In this document: one piece after another, positions 23,961 to 35,211 of the stretch
Layout of the letters: the number at the start of each line of letters is the position of its first letter
How positions within the stretch are numbered: position 1 is the stretch's first letter
Assembly: GCA_023078555.1 (NCBI GenBank)
Contig: CM041204.1
Location: forward strand, 1,960,485-2,024,484
Length of the DNA: 64,000 nucleotides
From: Ulva prolifera
Lineage: Eukaryota; Chlorophyta; Ulvophyceae; Ulvales; Ulvaceae
Direction: 5' to 3'
Translations under genes and position numbers: made by a program
The notes under the pieces: model-generated
What the model was told of the DNA's origin: nothing
The model's input: the letters and a program-made list of their open reading frames with translations, nothing else
Databases searched by the model: none

Positions 23961-24016
23961 GTTGTCAATGTCCAACAGGATACGGCTCAGTAGATTCAGA
24001 TTTACTTGCACTTTAC
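23961..24016 (-). repeat. 56-bp dispersed repeat, copy 2
   Basis: Inverted relative to copy 1 at 20019-20074, with five substitutions. The rest of the interval up to 24741 shows no supported gene and should contain the promoter of gene D. Confidence 0.75.
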
Positions 24017-24741
24017 ACATCCGCCACCATCAGCAGCAGATGCAGCGTGTCACTCTGTATCCATGACTGTCTGTGCGTGCAAGTGCTGCCGTGAAACAGC
24101 GGCTGCCAGCAGACGCTGCGCCCTCCCCCCTTTGGCTGCAAGAACATGCGCACAGCACAGCATGGCACGTGAAGATCTCTAAGTGTATGCTTTTGGTTGC
24201 AGTACCTTGTAGCCTATGACGGTGCCCTGCCATACAGTGACCTGAGCCCATGTGATCAATGAACTCCTCCGCTTGTTTGTTGTTTCCTCTGTCTGCATGC
24301 ACATGCTCGGATCAGACTTCAGATTAGAAGTTAGATGTGCAACTTCTCTGTTGTGCTGAGCGGTGTCTGTGTGGGCTGTCTGCGGCTTGAGCAGCTCCGG
24401 CCTCATGTAAAATTCACCCCTTGGGTCCCACCGTAGCGCGCACAGCATCTCTACAGCTGCATATGCCAGCGACACTCCTCGTGCAATCCCACTTCTTCGG
24501 CCCCAATCTTGCACCCCTATCTCAGAACTGCAACAGCCGACGTCGGTCGCCGCGCACGTCCGTGAACAGCTCTTCATGGTCATCTCTCATCTGCTATCGA
24601 CATGCGTTAGCTGTGACGCCTCACAGTAGCGCGTTCAATTCTAAGTTCCTCCGCACAGCCTCCTGCCTTGGCATAAGCCCACCAGCATGCATGTGCAGGT
24701 CCCACGCACACAGGAGCAGCACAGCAGCCTGACTTGGCAGC

Positions 24742-27700
24742 ATGTCAGACGGCAGCGGCGGACGCTCGTTCGACAGCTTGCATGCATTGAAGCGCGTTCC
24801 CATCAGCCCCACCCGCCTCCGCTCCCTGTCCGACCGCGACGCAGATGACAGTGACTTCCCGACGGCTGCGGGTGCGTTCGCGCCGGCGCAGGCCGCCATG
24901 GCCCCGCCTCCCCCACCCGCAGCCCTCCAACGCCCTCCCTTCAACCCCCCCACTGCCGAGCGCAGCCCGACGGTCATCAATCCCCTCCGCCCGCCGACCC
25001 TCCGCCCGTCCACCCGCGCACCCGTCCCGCTCAGCGGCGGCAGCTCCGGCCCGCGCCTGCCGATCCCCCTCGGCCGTGTGAATTCTGGCATGGGTGGGCC
25101 CTTTCCGGACCCCTCGGAGGGCGGCCACGATGACGGCCTAGACCGCGACACCGACACGGTCGACCACGCGCTGTCGCAGAACCCTGACGATGATGATCGG
25201 GCGTCCGAGGAGTCTGTCGAGGGGGACAGCGGGGACATCCCTGAGCCGATGCTGTCTTCCCTCCACTCGGCCCCCTCCATCGGCTCGCACCTAGACGGAG
25301 GCGACGGGAAGGGGCATGCGCACACCCTGCGCGGGCCGCGGCGGGGCCTCGTGTACGCGAGCGTGACCGCGCAGGGCGTGCACATCGCGATTCGGTACCC
25401 CGAGGCGCTGCAGCAGGCCCTCCAGCCTCCGCTCCTCGCGCGGCTGTCCGTCGACACCGAGGCCCCCGGCCCGCCGAACAGCTTCGGGCACACCGTGCGC
25501 AGCCTGCGCAGTGTCCGGACAGACCGCACGCGCGCCACCCTCGGCCCGCACGCTCTCACCGCGGTGCAGTCGGGGCCGCAGGTCACGTCCGCCGCGAGCC
25601 CGACCGCGTCCGCGGCGGCCACAGTGCGCGTGCTGCTCGGCGGCGGCTCCGACGGCATGGCCTGGCGGCCCGAGACGCGCATCAGCGATGCAGCGGGGGC
25701 CCTCAGCGCCCACCTCGCCTCGAGTGAGCTCCACGACACGATGTACGACCGGCTGCATGAGCGGGCGCCGGCGGGGAGCTACGCCGCGGTGTCTTGCGCC
25801 GGCAGCGTGCTCGTGCCGAAGGTCGCCGCGCCGGTGTTCTACGTGCCGGAGAAGTTCCTCGCGTGCGACGGCGAGTCCGCGCAGCACATCTACAACAGAA
25901 CCCTGAGCCGCGAGTGGGAGGCGGACGACATCTTTGAGGGCAACCCTGTCCACAAGCTCATGCTGAAGGGCTGCGAGCCGTTCCAGACGGAGCGGCTGCT
26001 CGGCCAGAACTTCAAGCTGTCCGCGCTGCGGGAGCTGCAGCGGCTGTGGGTGTCCACGAGTGACCTCTCGAGCCTGCTGCTCCACACGATCGGCGCGCCA
26101 GGGTTGACGCACCTCGCAATCGTGTCCTGCCACAACCTCGGCGAGATTCCGACCACCTTACAGCATCTCAAGGCGCTGAAATCGCTGGTGATCGACTCGT
26201 GTACGCACCTCACGTCGCTGGAGGCTGTGGACCGGGGGGTGCACTGGCGGGAGCTGGTGCTGATCAACTGCCGCAAGCTCACGGCGGAGATCGACCTCGC
26301 GGGCTTTGAGGGGCTGCATGTGCTGGTGGTGGAGGACTGCCCAGGGGTGTCGGTGGAGTGCAAGGTGCCGGTGGAGCACCCCCTCGAGGTGAGTCCGGCG
26401 CTTCGCACATGAATGTGGCCTGTATTCATGTGGGGTGTGTTTCGCTGCATCGCATATGCATGTGGCATGCGGGGACTGCCGGCGGGTGCTGTTCCCACTG
26501 TGTATCCAGAACAGGGGACATAGAGCAGGTGCTGTCGTGCTGTGGTCGGCGTGGCTTCAGCGCCGCCAGCCCTTGCGGGCAAGGTCAGCCTGCCGGACGC
26601 TGCATCGAGGCGTGTGCACGCCCGAGTCGCGGATACCATGCATGGTCCGGACCGTTTGCAATTGCCCACATGAGACAACACCACGCACGGGGCGGGGCGT
26701 CGCAAGCCCTGCTATCCAGATGCTGCTGTTACTGCCGTACTGCTCTCAGGGCCTGGCGTAGCCGTGTGTGGTATATCATCTTATAGCAGGCGCCTTCCAA
26801 CCACGCGCAGATCCCAGTAGCATCCTGGCCATGCGCTCCGCAACCCTCAAAATAATCACTATAGCCCGTTGTCATTCTAGGTGCTCTGCAGCACCTCAGC
26901 CGCAGCTTCTGTCCCACCGGTCTCACAGAGCGTATGCTGCGTGCTATGCGTGACGCGTGCTGAGCGTGCTGTGCAGGTGCTCTCGCTGCGGCACGTCGCT
27001 GGCGTCGGCGGCGGCCCGGACGGCCCCGCGGTCGCGCCGCGCAAGCTCCGCGAGCTGCGCATCGAGGGCGACCCCCACCTGCGGCAGCTGCCCCTCTCCA
27101 TCGGCGACCTGCAGCACCTGCGCGCGCTCAGCCTGCGGGGCTGCCCGCGCCTCGCGGGCCTCCACCTCGGCCTCGCGCAGCACACGCTGCAGCGCCTCAA
27201 CATCTGCCTGTGCTGGGAGCTCGAGGCGTCCCTGCCCGTCGAGGAGCTGCTCGCGATGCCGTGCCTGCAGGAGCTGTGCACGTCGCAGCAGCTGACGCCG
27301 GTGCGCTGCGCGCTGTGCATGCTGCGCATGCATTGTCCTGCTCTGTGCCCTGTAACAGCGGGCCCCGGTGTGCTGCGCGCTGAGCATGCCCTGCACGCTG
27401 GCCTGGTGACGTGGCTGTGGTGTGGGTTACGGCTGAGGGGCCACCTGCTTCTCCGAGAGCCTGGACGAGGATCTTGAAGCGCGGCAGGTTGCGCCTCATG
27501 GGGACACAGCACAGCACAGGCAGCACCGCAGCGGTCATCAGGCACAGCACCGGCACTGCAGCCACTGGGCACCACCTCAAAGCAAACCGCCCAGTGGCTG
27601 CGCAGCCAGCAGCTGCAGCAAACTGCTGAACATGGGTGTAAAAAAAAACAGCCGCTGCTTCAGCAACCTGATGCTGTCGTGGCTGCTGTGCCATGCTTAT

Positions 27701-30700
27701 CCAAACAGCATATTCCTTGCCTGCAGCATCATCCTGCTTTGTCATAGCACACAGCGCAAAGCCCCACACATGCCACTGGCGGCGGTGCAATATGCCTGCC
27801 CTTGACACACCTTAGCCTAGCGGGCAGTGCGGGCGGAAGTCGTGCATACGTGCCATGCTGCAGTTCACACATGCCCCTGCAAGGCTCTGGCTGAGGGCTA
27901 TCGTTGTGCGGTGTTCGTGGCCCGTACCGAGCTGGCCACACGATGTGGACAGGCTGTGTGCGGTCTGCAGCCGGCTAGTTTGCAATGATGCTGACAGACG
28001 CGTAATGTTGCATATGCATGAGCATGCTGCCGATCCTGCCCGGCATCGCCGCGCCGTCACTGCCAGCAGCCAGGCCCTCAAAGTTCTCACGCCACCGCGC
28101 GCCAGGAGCGGCATTCGACTGCATGCATATTGGCTCGGTTCTCGCCACATCGCGAGTGCTACCCGCGTAATGCCCTGGCTGCTACAGCGCAGTTCGCAGT
28201 CGCGTGCTAATTCCAGCACGCAGCACGCACGGGACGTTAGACTGGCATGGTCGTGCGCGACCCCCTCAGCCGCCGCCGCACGCCGCCGTATGCGCTTCAC
28301 GCACGGGCTGGCTACATCGTGTTCATGCATGACCATTTCGATGCACACCATGCATGCACAGAGCCACATGTGGCGATGGAGCCGTCGGGCGGGGTGCGTG
28401 TGGTTGTGCGTGGGTGTGGGTGGTTGTGGGTGTCGGTGCCTGTGTTAGTATGGCTGTTGGCGGGGGGGGGGGGGGGGGGGGGTGCTGGCGTGTGCGTCCG
28501 GGTAGGTTTGCTGGTCTGTGTTGCGTGATGGTGGCTGCGGGGTGTGCTTGCGCCCTGCGGTGCTACTTACCTCTCTGGCTTTGACCTGGCAACACAGAGC
28601 CACGCGCTGCAGGCTGCTGTGGCGAAGGCGCACAACCTCAAGGCCCTGCACCTGCACAGCCCGGAGCGCGTCGAGACGATCGACGACAGCCTCGGAACTC
28701 TGTCGACCCTCACCTCCCTCTCCTTCAAGCACTCCTCCAAGGTCAAGGCCGTGCCCGAGTCCGTCGCGGACCTGCTCGCCCTGCGCTTCCTATCATTCGA
28801 GAACTGCTACATGCTCGCGCACCTGCCCGACCTCGCAGGCTGCGCCGGCGTCGAGCACCTCGACCTGTCGAACTGCGAGAGCCTGCTTGCGCTGCCGGAG
28901 AGCGTGGAGCGGCTGCGCGCCGCTCGCGCGCTCGTGCTCGACGGCTGCTCCGCGCTCACGATGCTGCCGCACACCATGAGCGGCATGAAGGCTCTGCGGC
29001 GGCTGAGCGCGCGCGACTGCCGCAAGCTCATCCGCCTGCCGAAGTCCATCGGCGGCCTCCACGCGCTCGCGAACCTCGACCTCCGTGGCTGCGAGACAAT
29101 CCGGACGCTCCCGGACTCGATCGAGGCCCTGAAGGCCCTCCGCTTCATCGTCCTCGACGGCTGCATCCAGCTGACGCAGCTGCCGGAGTCCCTCCCGAAG
29201 GCGCGTAACCTGCGAAAGCTGTCGCTGCGGCGCTGCCGCCGCCTCCGCGCGCTGCCGGCGGCGATCGGGAGCGCGTCGGCCCTCCGTCACATCAACGTGC
29301 GCGGCTGCGAGAGCCTCGAGACGCTGCCCGCCAGCATCGGCCAGCTGCGCTACATCGCGATCCTCGACCTGACGGGCTGCGAGGCGCTGGAGTCGCTGCC
29401 AGAGGAGGTGGCCTGCATGGCCAGCCTGCAGGTGGGCAGCTCAAACATCTTGTTCTATCAGCTGTGCTATCCTGTGTGCCCCCGGGCTGTGCTGTGTAGA
29501 CGCTGGTTGATGTTCACTGCATCCTGAAGCGATGTTGAGAGCTGTCGCACCTGTCACCCCCAGCTCCCTGCCAGTGTTATGGCAGTCTCTCCCAGAGATC
29601 TCTCCTGTAGCAGCAATGGCATCCTGTTCAGGGTCATCCGGCCCAATCACACAGAACAATTCAGAACGTCTGTGTCTGATTTCTCGTCGGCAGACAAGAA
29701 ATTTGCTGTGTGTTCCTGAAGGTGTTACAATGCAGCTGACAACCTGCCCTTGTGGCAGCCTTCCAGCCCTTCACAACTCGCTGCCAGGTCCGCCGGCACG
29801 GCAGCGCTTCGTTGCCTTCGGGTCCGTTCGACGAGCACACGCGACACGTTACTCCACAGTCGTTGGAACTGTTCTGGGGGCAACAGCCCTGATAAATCCC
29901 CCGCTTATCACTGCCACGTGGTTGCAGAGCATCATCCTCGATGACTGCGTCTCCCTCAAGGCGCTGCCAGAGTCCCTCGCAGCGATGGCCCCTCTGCGCT
30001 CGCTCAGCGTGCAGCAGTGCCGCAACCTCTCTCGCCTTCCCAAGTCCGTCCTCGTGCGGCCCCCAGACGTCCGCTGCGAAGTTCACGCCCGGAACTCCGG
30101 CCTCCCGCTCGTGCACGGCGCCGACACCTGGACGGTCCCGGAGTTCTACGCATGCTTCAAGGCCGCGGAGCACACCGCCGCGATTGACCGCCTGCTCAAC
30201 GACGCGCCCGCCCGGCGCCGCTCCCTTGACGCGATCGCCCTCGTGGCCACCCTCCTCGCCGTTGCGGCCTCCCTTGCGTTCCTCGTCACCCCGGCCCCCC
30301 TCTCTGCGTTTGCTGACGAGGACGAGACGGACGGCTACTACCCGGTCATCTTGTCCGCAAAGTCGTGGCTACGCGTCTTCTTCATCGCCGATCAGAGCGC
30401 GTTTGTGCTCGCGCTCGCAGTCGTCGTCCACATCCTCGTGTCCGCGCTTCCCGCGAACAATCCCGCAGACCGCGCGCTCGCCGCCGGCCGCGTGTGGGCG
30501 CAGTTTGTGTACATCTCCGTCCTCCTCTTTGCCGCGATCTCGGCCGCGCTGACCGCGTTCTTCGCGGCTGCGGCCTCCGTCTACCCCTCAGAGTTCCATG
30601 AAACCGACCTCCTCTTCTTCGTTGCGGCCGCGGCCGCCGTCATGCTGTGTGCTGCGTGGAACTGGACGCTGTCGCTTGTGCGCCTGTTCCCGGGGCAAGA

Positions 30701-31502
30701 GTGTCTGCGTGTGTACGGCGCTCACGTGCTGCGCGGCGGGCTGCTCGGGCTGCACGAGCTGAAGCAGGCCGACCCGCCGCCGACGTCCGACGAGATAACG
30801 AGGGAGCTGCTGGAGGTGGCGAGGCGGCACGCGGAGGAGTCGGAGCGCACGAACGAGCTGCTGGAGTCGTACATCATCGGCGAGGTCGCGAAGAGCCGCG
30901 CGCGGGCGCGCCGGCAGCACCCGAACCAGCTGCAGGTACGCGCAGAATGCATGCCGTGGATGCATGAGTAGGATTCTCCGTAATCCCCTCGGGCTGCGTG
31001 GGATGCACACGCTGACGTGCCGGCGATGGGCATGTGGTGATCAGTACGGGCTGCGGTCCGGCTCCGCCGAGCCCGTCCCTCATGCATAAGGATGCTCATG
31101 TGGGGGGGCTGACCTACGCGATCGAATAGTCAGCCCCGCTTCAACGTGAGCTAGTTTGACGCCTTTGCTCACACTCGAGGCCAGGCATTTCGGTTGTCCC
31201 AGAGTCACCCCAGCGACATGTGTGGGTGTGGGTGTCGGTCCCTCTGTGCTGCAATGACGCCGCGTCGGCTGCACTGCACTGGCAGCTGACCTGAGATGTT
31301 GCGCGACGGTGAGGTGCAGTTGCAGGAGACGTCAGTGACGCGCACCGCGAGCACCGAGACCGAGGACGAGACCCCCGCCACGGCGACCGACCTCACCGAC
31401 CCGCCGAAGTACCGCGCCGCCCACGGCCACCGCAGTGGAGACCTCGCGGACGCGGACCTGCCCCGCCTGCCCCCCTCCCTCATGACCCCCCTCAACTCCT
31501 GA
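24742..31502 (+). CDS. Gene D: leucine-rich-repeat protein with C-terminal four-TM, PGG-like domain
   Basis: Exons 24742-26388, 26977-27300, 28598-29431, 29928-30935 and 31320-31502, all phase 0, give 1331 aa with stop TGA at 31500-31502. Residues 1-190 are disordered (Pro-rich, then acidic). Residues 200-400 form a region of unknown fold. From about residue 405 to 985 run many leucine-rich repeats. In exon 3 they are regular units of about 24 residues of the type LPESL-x-x-L-x-x-L-x-x-L-x-L-x-x-C, as in plant TIR-NB-LRR proteins. No TIR or NB-ARC domain is present. Four hydrophobic segments follow near 1037-1058, 1092-1112, 1126-1150 and 1163-1185. The first, SLDAIALVATLLAVAASL, resembles the start of the PGG domain of plant ankyrin-membrane proteins. 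The C-terminus is charged and polar. A membrane-anchored recognition or scaffold protein is inferred. The start is the ATG after an upstream TGA. Confidence 0.8.
28462..28482. repeat. 21-bp poly-G run in intron 2 of gene D
   Basis: An uninterrupted G run 115 bp upstream of exon 3 on the coding strand. It may form a quadruplex in the pre-mRNA. Its length is unreliable in most assemblies. Confidence 0.9.
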
Positions 31503-33500
31503 GGCCACACCGCAGGGCGGTCTATATTTATCGCGTCGCCAATTTGCAGAGCGGTTGGGCGAGGCCCGGGGCCCTGACTCAGCGCTGACCGCATGCATGC
31601 GTTGTGTAATGTCCCCGCGCCGCGACTCAGCGGTTGACAGCATGTGCGCTGTTCCGGGGGGATCGCCGGGGGTACGCGGCCGCGTTGGTGGGGTCTTGAG
31701 TCGCAAGGCGGCATGCTGCCGTGCTGCGTTGCAGTTGGGGCTGCCGGAGGGGGACCTGAAGGTGGCTCCGGATCAGCCGGGCGCGTATTGCGGCGACGGT
31801 GTTGCGGGGTGAAATCGGGTGAAATGCGGCCCCTGAGGAGGGCGCGCTGGGCGTGGTGTGATGATTGGCGGTACCTCGGTGGTCTGGCAGTGTCATCAGC
31901 GCCAGGGTACAAATCATGGTCCACGGGCATGGATCCTGCTGAGTGGACGCCGAAGCCGTCTCCTCCTGCGGGAGGCAGCCAGGTGGGGCCACGCGCCTAC
32001 AGGGCGGCAAGCAGCCGCCGGGCTGCTGCGTTGACATGCCATTATGTTGTGAATTGAAGTAAGGAGAAGTCAGTGGGCTTGAATGCGGCAGTGACGATGC
32101 ATGCGCGCGTGCAAGCGCGGCATCCCTCATGGTACGGGCACAGTACCTGGGGTGACAGAAGAATTTGTCTCCGAGTGAACGCCTAGGTGTAATGATAGGC
32201 AATCGCAGAGTGGTGTTGGCGGCAAGCGCAGGTGCTTGACAAGGATGTAGGTATTCACAGATTGGTAACCCGCAGGAAGTGAGTCTGTGGAGGTTTGTTT
32301 CACTGCGAGGTGGTCGCACTGGCTCCGCCAGTGTCATTGAGAAGTAGTGTTCGTGATGCGGTGGCACAGATTCAGCTCTGGAATGTAGGAAGATCGTGTG
32401 TATGGATCACTGCCAGTGGCGGCCGTAGTAGGAACGGCAGAAGCACACGGGTGCATGCCATAGCGATACGCATGATGTATGTATACAGCCATATGTAGAA
32501 AGCTCAGGGCAACCTGCCGACGCACATTCACACAATGTTCCAAAGCAGCCTGTGCGTGTGAGGCAGCACTCTGGGTCTGGGTGCGGGCGGGGTTGATCGC
32601 ATGCGTGCTGGGTGACCTTGGTGCGGCATCAGAACACCTGTGGAGGCCGTCACAGCGCTGCCTGGCCTTCGTGTCAGCACCAGGCAACCATACGTAAATC
32701 AGTGGCTTGCATGAACGTACGTTTAGACCTCCTGGTGGTTGCTGCTTTCGCTCCTTCTGTTAGCTGTGGCGTCACTCGCTCGACTCCCTTGCAGTGATCG
32801 TACGATCTCCTTCAAGCACAGGCCTTCCGCAGCCAGTTGCGGATGTCTCACATCGTGTGTGATGCAGATTTCCCAGCAGCATGTGGTGTAGTGCTTCCAG
32901 TGCTTCACGATACTTTGCTTGGAGGTCACAAGGCTGTCAATGCCACGGCTTGCAATTGTGGCCCGCCTCGGGTGAACCAAACTGGAGATCGACTGGCCGC
33001 ATTCATAGACCTGTATCATGTTGCGGGGGGCGCTGCTAATGATGGCTAGCAGTGTGACGCCTTACCATCTCAGGAGACAGCGGACTGCGTGTCTGTGCAG
33101 GGACATGCTCTGCATTCTCTTGCTCTTCTGTGACACATGTGTATATATATGTGTGGTGATGTTCTGCGTGTTGCTGGTTGCGTGGGTGTGCGGTTCCCCT
33201 GGCTGTTGCCCGCGGTGCTACCTGCCTTGCTCGTTTTGTCCTTGCAACGTTGTACACCTATAACAATATATACACCTAAGTGTGCATATGGCATGACAAC
33301 ACAGAGCACTCACAAAGCATGGGCTGCGTGGCCTTATGAATTCAGAGCCAGTGCTGCTGTGCTGCAGGGCGATGGACGTGCCAGCTGCAGGGAAAGTTGC
33401 TGAGTTGACATGTACAAGGCTGGGTTGTGAGCGATTCTTGTGCCAGGATGCATGTCGTGACATGTCGTGACATGTCGGCTTTGCCACCCTTCCATGGCCA
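31503..33500. other. Intergenic region, part 1, no gene supported
   Basis: A 246-codon minus-strand frame at 31627-32367 is long but has low-complexity Pro/Ser/Arg composition and no motif. A copy of the dispersed motif ending ttttgtccttgcaac sits near 33207-33250. Confidence 0.4.
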
Positions 33501-34246
33501 CGTGCAGCATAGCACGCGTACGGTAACACAGAGAGTGTGCTATTGCGTGTGCGCTATGCTGCAATACTCACGTTCGTGAATTCTGAAGTATGTATGCCTA
33601 CTAGAACAGCGCTGTTCTATGTACATACGTATCTACTGCACCTACTGAATCAATCAACATTGCCGGACTGGATCCAGTCACTGTGACGGTCAGTGGTGAT
33701 CATGATCATTCGAATGCCAACTTCATCGATCCTCTGGAACATCGTTGCTTCAGGTGCAACAGTGACCACATATCGCAAAATGCACATCGCCCGAGCTCAA
33801 GCCTCGGGGGACCCGCAACTGGCCGTAATTTCTCACGACGCGTAATTACTAGCGACGCACTGCAGTAATCAGCGTGGACGGTCTGCCAGACCTAATCAAC
33901 GTGTGCGAAACATGCATGCGCACCTGCATATCGCAAAAAGGCACCAAAGCGTGATTTCCCGCTGCAGCAGGGTCAAATATAGTATCATTCATGGTGTCAT
34001 GGCAGCGCCGTCTGCTCTGGAATGGCGACCGCGCGCTGCTACATGGTAGGTGCATGCACGACGCACCACGCCACCTGACGACGTCGATCGACGCTTTGTT
34101 TGTAAATGTGTATTGACACAAATGTGAGATTGTCAACGTTGTACCGGGCGCAATCTCGGGACGTGCACTCCAACCTGCGTCTCGGATGGCCGCGGTGTCA
34201 TGATTCTGCCGCGGTATGGCCATTGGCCACCGCCATGTCTCGCGGA

Positions 34247-34300
34247 TTCAAGCTGCACCGCCGGCCCGTACCATGGTATGGGCCGGCGGTGCAGCTTGAA
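34247..34300. repeat. 54-bp palindrome with one mismatched pair
   Basis: Arms ttcaagctgcaccgccggcc and complement meet at taccatggta. A further tctcgc/gcgaga pair extends the symmetry to 34238-34309 after a 3-bp mismatch. It can form a cruciform or, in RNA, a 27-bp hairpin. Confidence 0.85.
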
Positions 34301-34498
34301 ATTGCGAGACACCTGCTGCGCGTTACACTTTTGTTTCTTTGTGTTTTTTTACATTGCAACCATCGCATGCGACGGACACCGCAGTGCGTCTATATACATG
34401 AATGTAGATTTTACGTGAATGTATGGATTATAAACCCCCCACGCGTACGGGCACGAAGCAGGCTGCACGCATGCGCAGCAGGAACGTCTACAGAGACA

Positions 34499-34553
34499 TG
34501 ATTCGGATGAGATTCGGTTTCAGTGTCTGTTTTCTCCCGTTCACTCTTTTGTA
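34499..34553 (+). mobile_element. LINE 3'-end fragment, distant from the main cluster
   Basis: The last 55 bp or so of the LINE 3' UTR (tgattcggatgagattcgg to cttttgtaa) with one substitution. Gagacatg occurs on both sides (34493-34500 and 34565-34572). The second copy lies 11 bp beyond the family 3' end, so a target-site duplication is only possible. Confidence 0.7.
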
Positions 34554-35211
34554 ACCGTACAAGCGAGACATGGCGGTCTGGCCATGTCAATCGATCCGAA
34601 GTTTGCAGAAGTTGGATCCATGCCGGCAGTGTCGCTAGCGAGCTGTCGGGAGCAGCCATTTCCGTTGCAAGCTCTACTTAAGTATGTCGCAGTTTGCTTC
34701 AGCACTTGCCGCTGCAATTGCTTAAGCACATGCACAGAGCGACTTCATCAAGGAATACTGATCATTAGAGGCAGATGCATACATGGGGCTCTGTAGCTGG
34801 TCAGAGGTATGCTGAACTTCCCTCAAGGCTGCGCAGGATCGCAGCTGTGAAGCTACGATTCCGTCGCGCCTCCAGATCCGTGAGTCGTGGCATGCATGCG
34901 GGGTTACCTCGTCAGCAGCAGCCTCGCCGCCGATGCTGGGCCGCCTTGTCAGCTGCGCGCCGTGTTGTATGTGGCACAGCGAAATGGCATCCCTCGCGTC
35001 GACGTGGCCGACTGCTCTGTGTGACAGTGGTACACGGAGACGATTCAACAGCTGAATATGGTTTGAGCACTACGCAGCAGTTTGCCAGGCCATCGACCTC
35101 GTCTCTGACACACCTTGTGAGCCTACGTTCTGCAGTACTATACCATCCGACGTTCACAGGAGCTCCAAGTGGTCAGACGTTGTATGTAGGTCGCCATATA
35201 AGGCAGAGTAT
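34554..35211. other. Upstream region of gene E
   Basis: A TATA-like catataagg at about 35196 lies 15 bp before the chosen ATG of gene E. It could mark a very short leader or be chance. A 180-codon frame at 34775-35317 opens at a non-ATG codon and overlaps the gene E start, and it is not supported. Confidence 0.3.

Noticed and set aside
24621-25739. 372-codon minus-strand frame
   Set aside because: It lies antisense to exon 1 of gene D, is Ser/Arg-rich, and reflects the GC-rich codon use of the real gene.
25291-26133. 280-codon minus-strand frame
   Set aside because: Another antisense shadow of gene D exon 1, with no recognisable motif.
31627-32367. 246-codon minus-strand frame
   Set aside because: Low-complexity composition with no motif and no splice context. 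An open frame of this size is expected by chance in GC-rich DNA.
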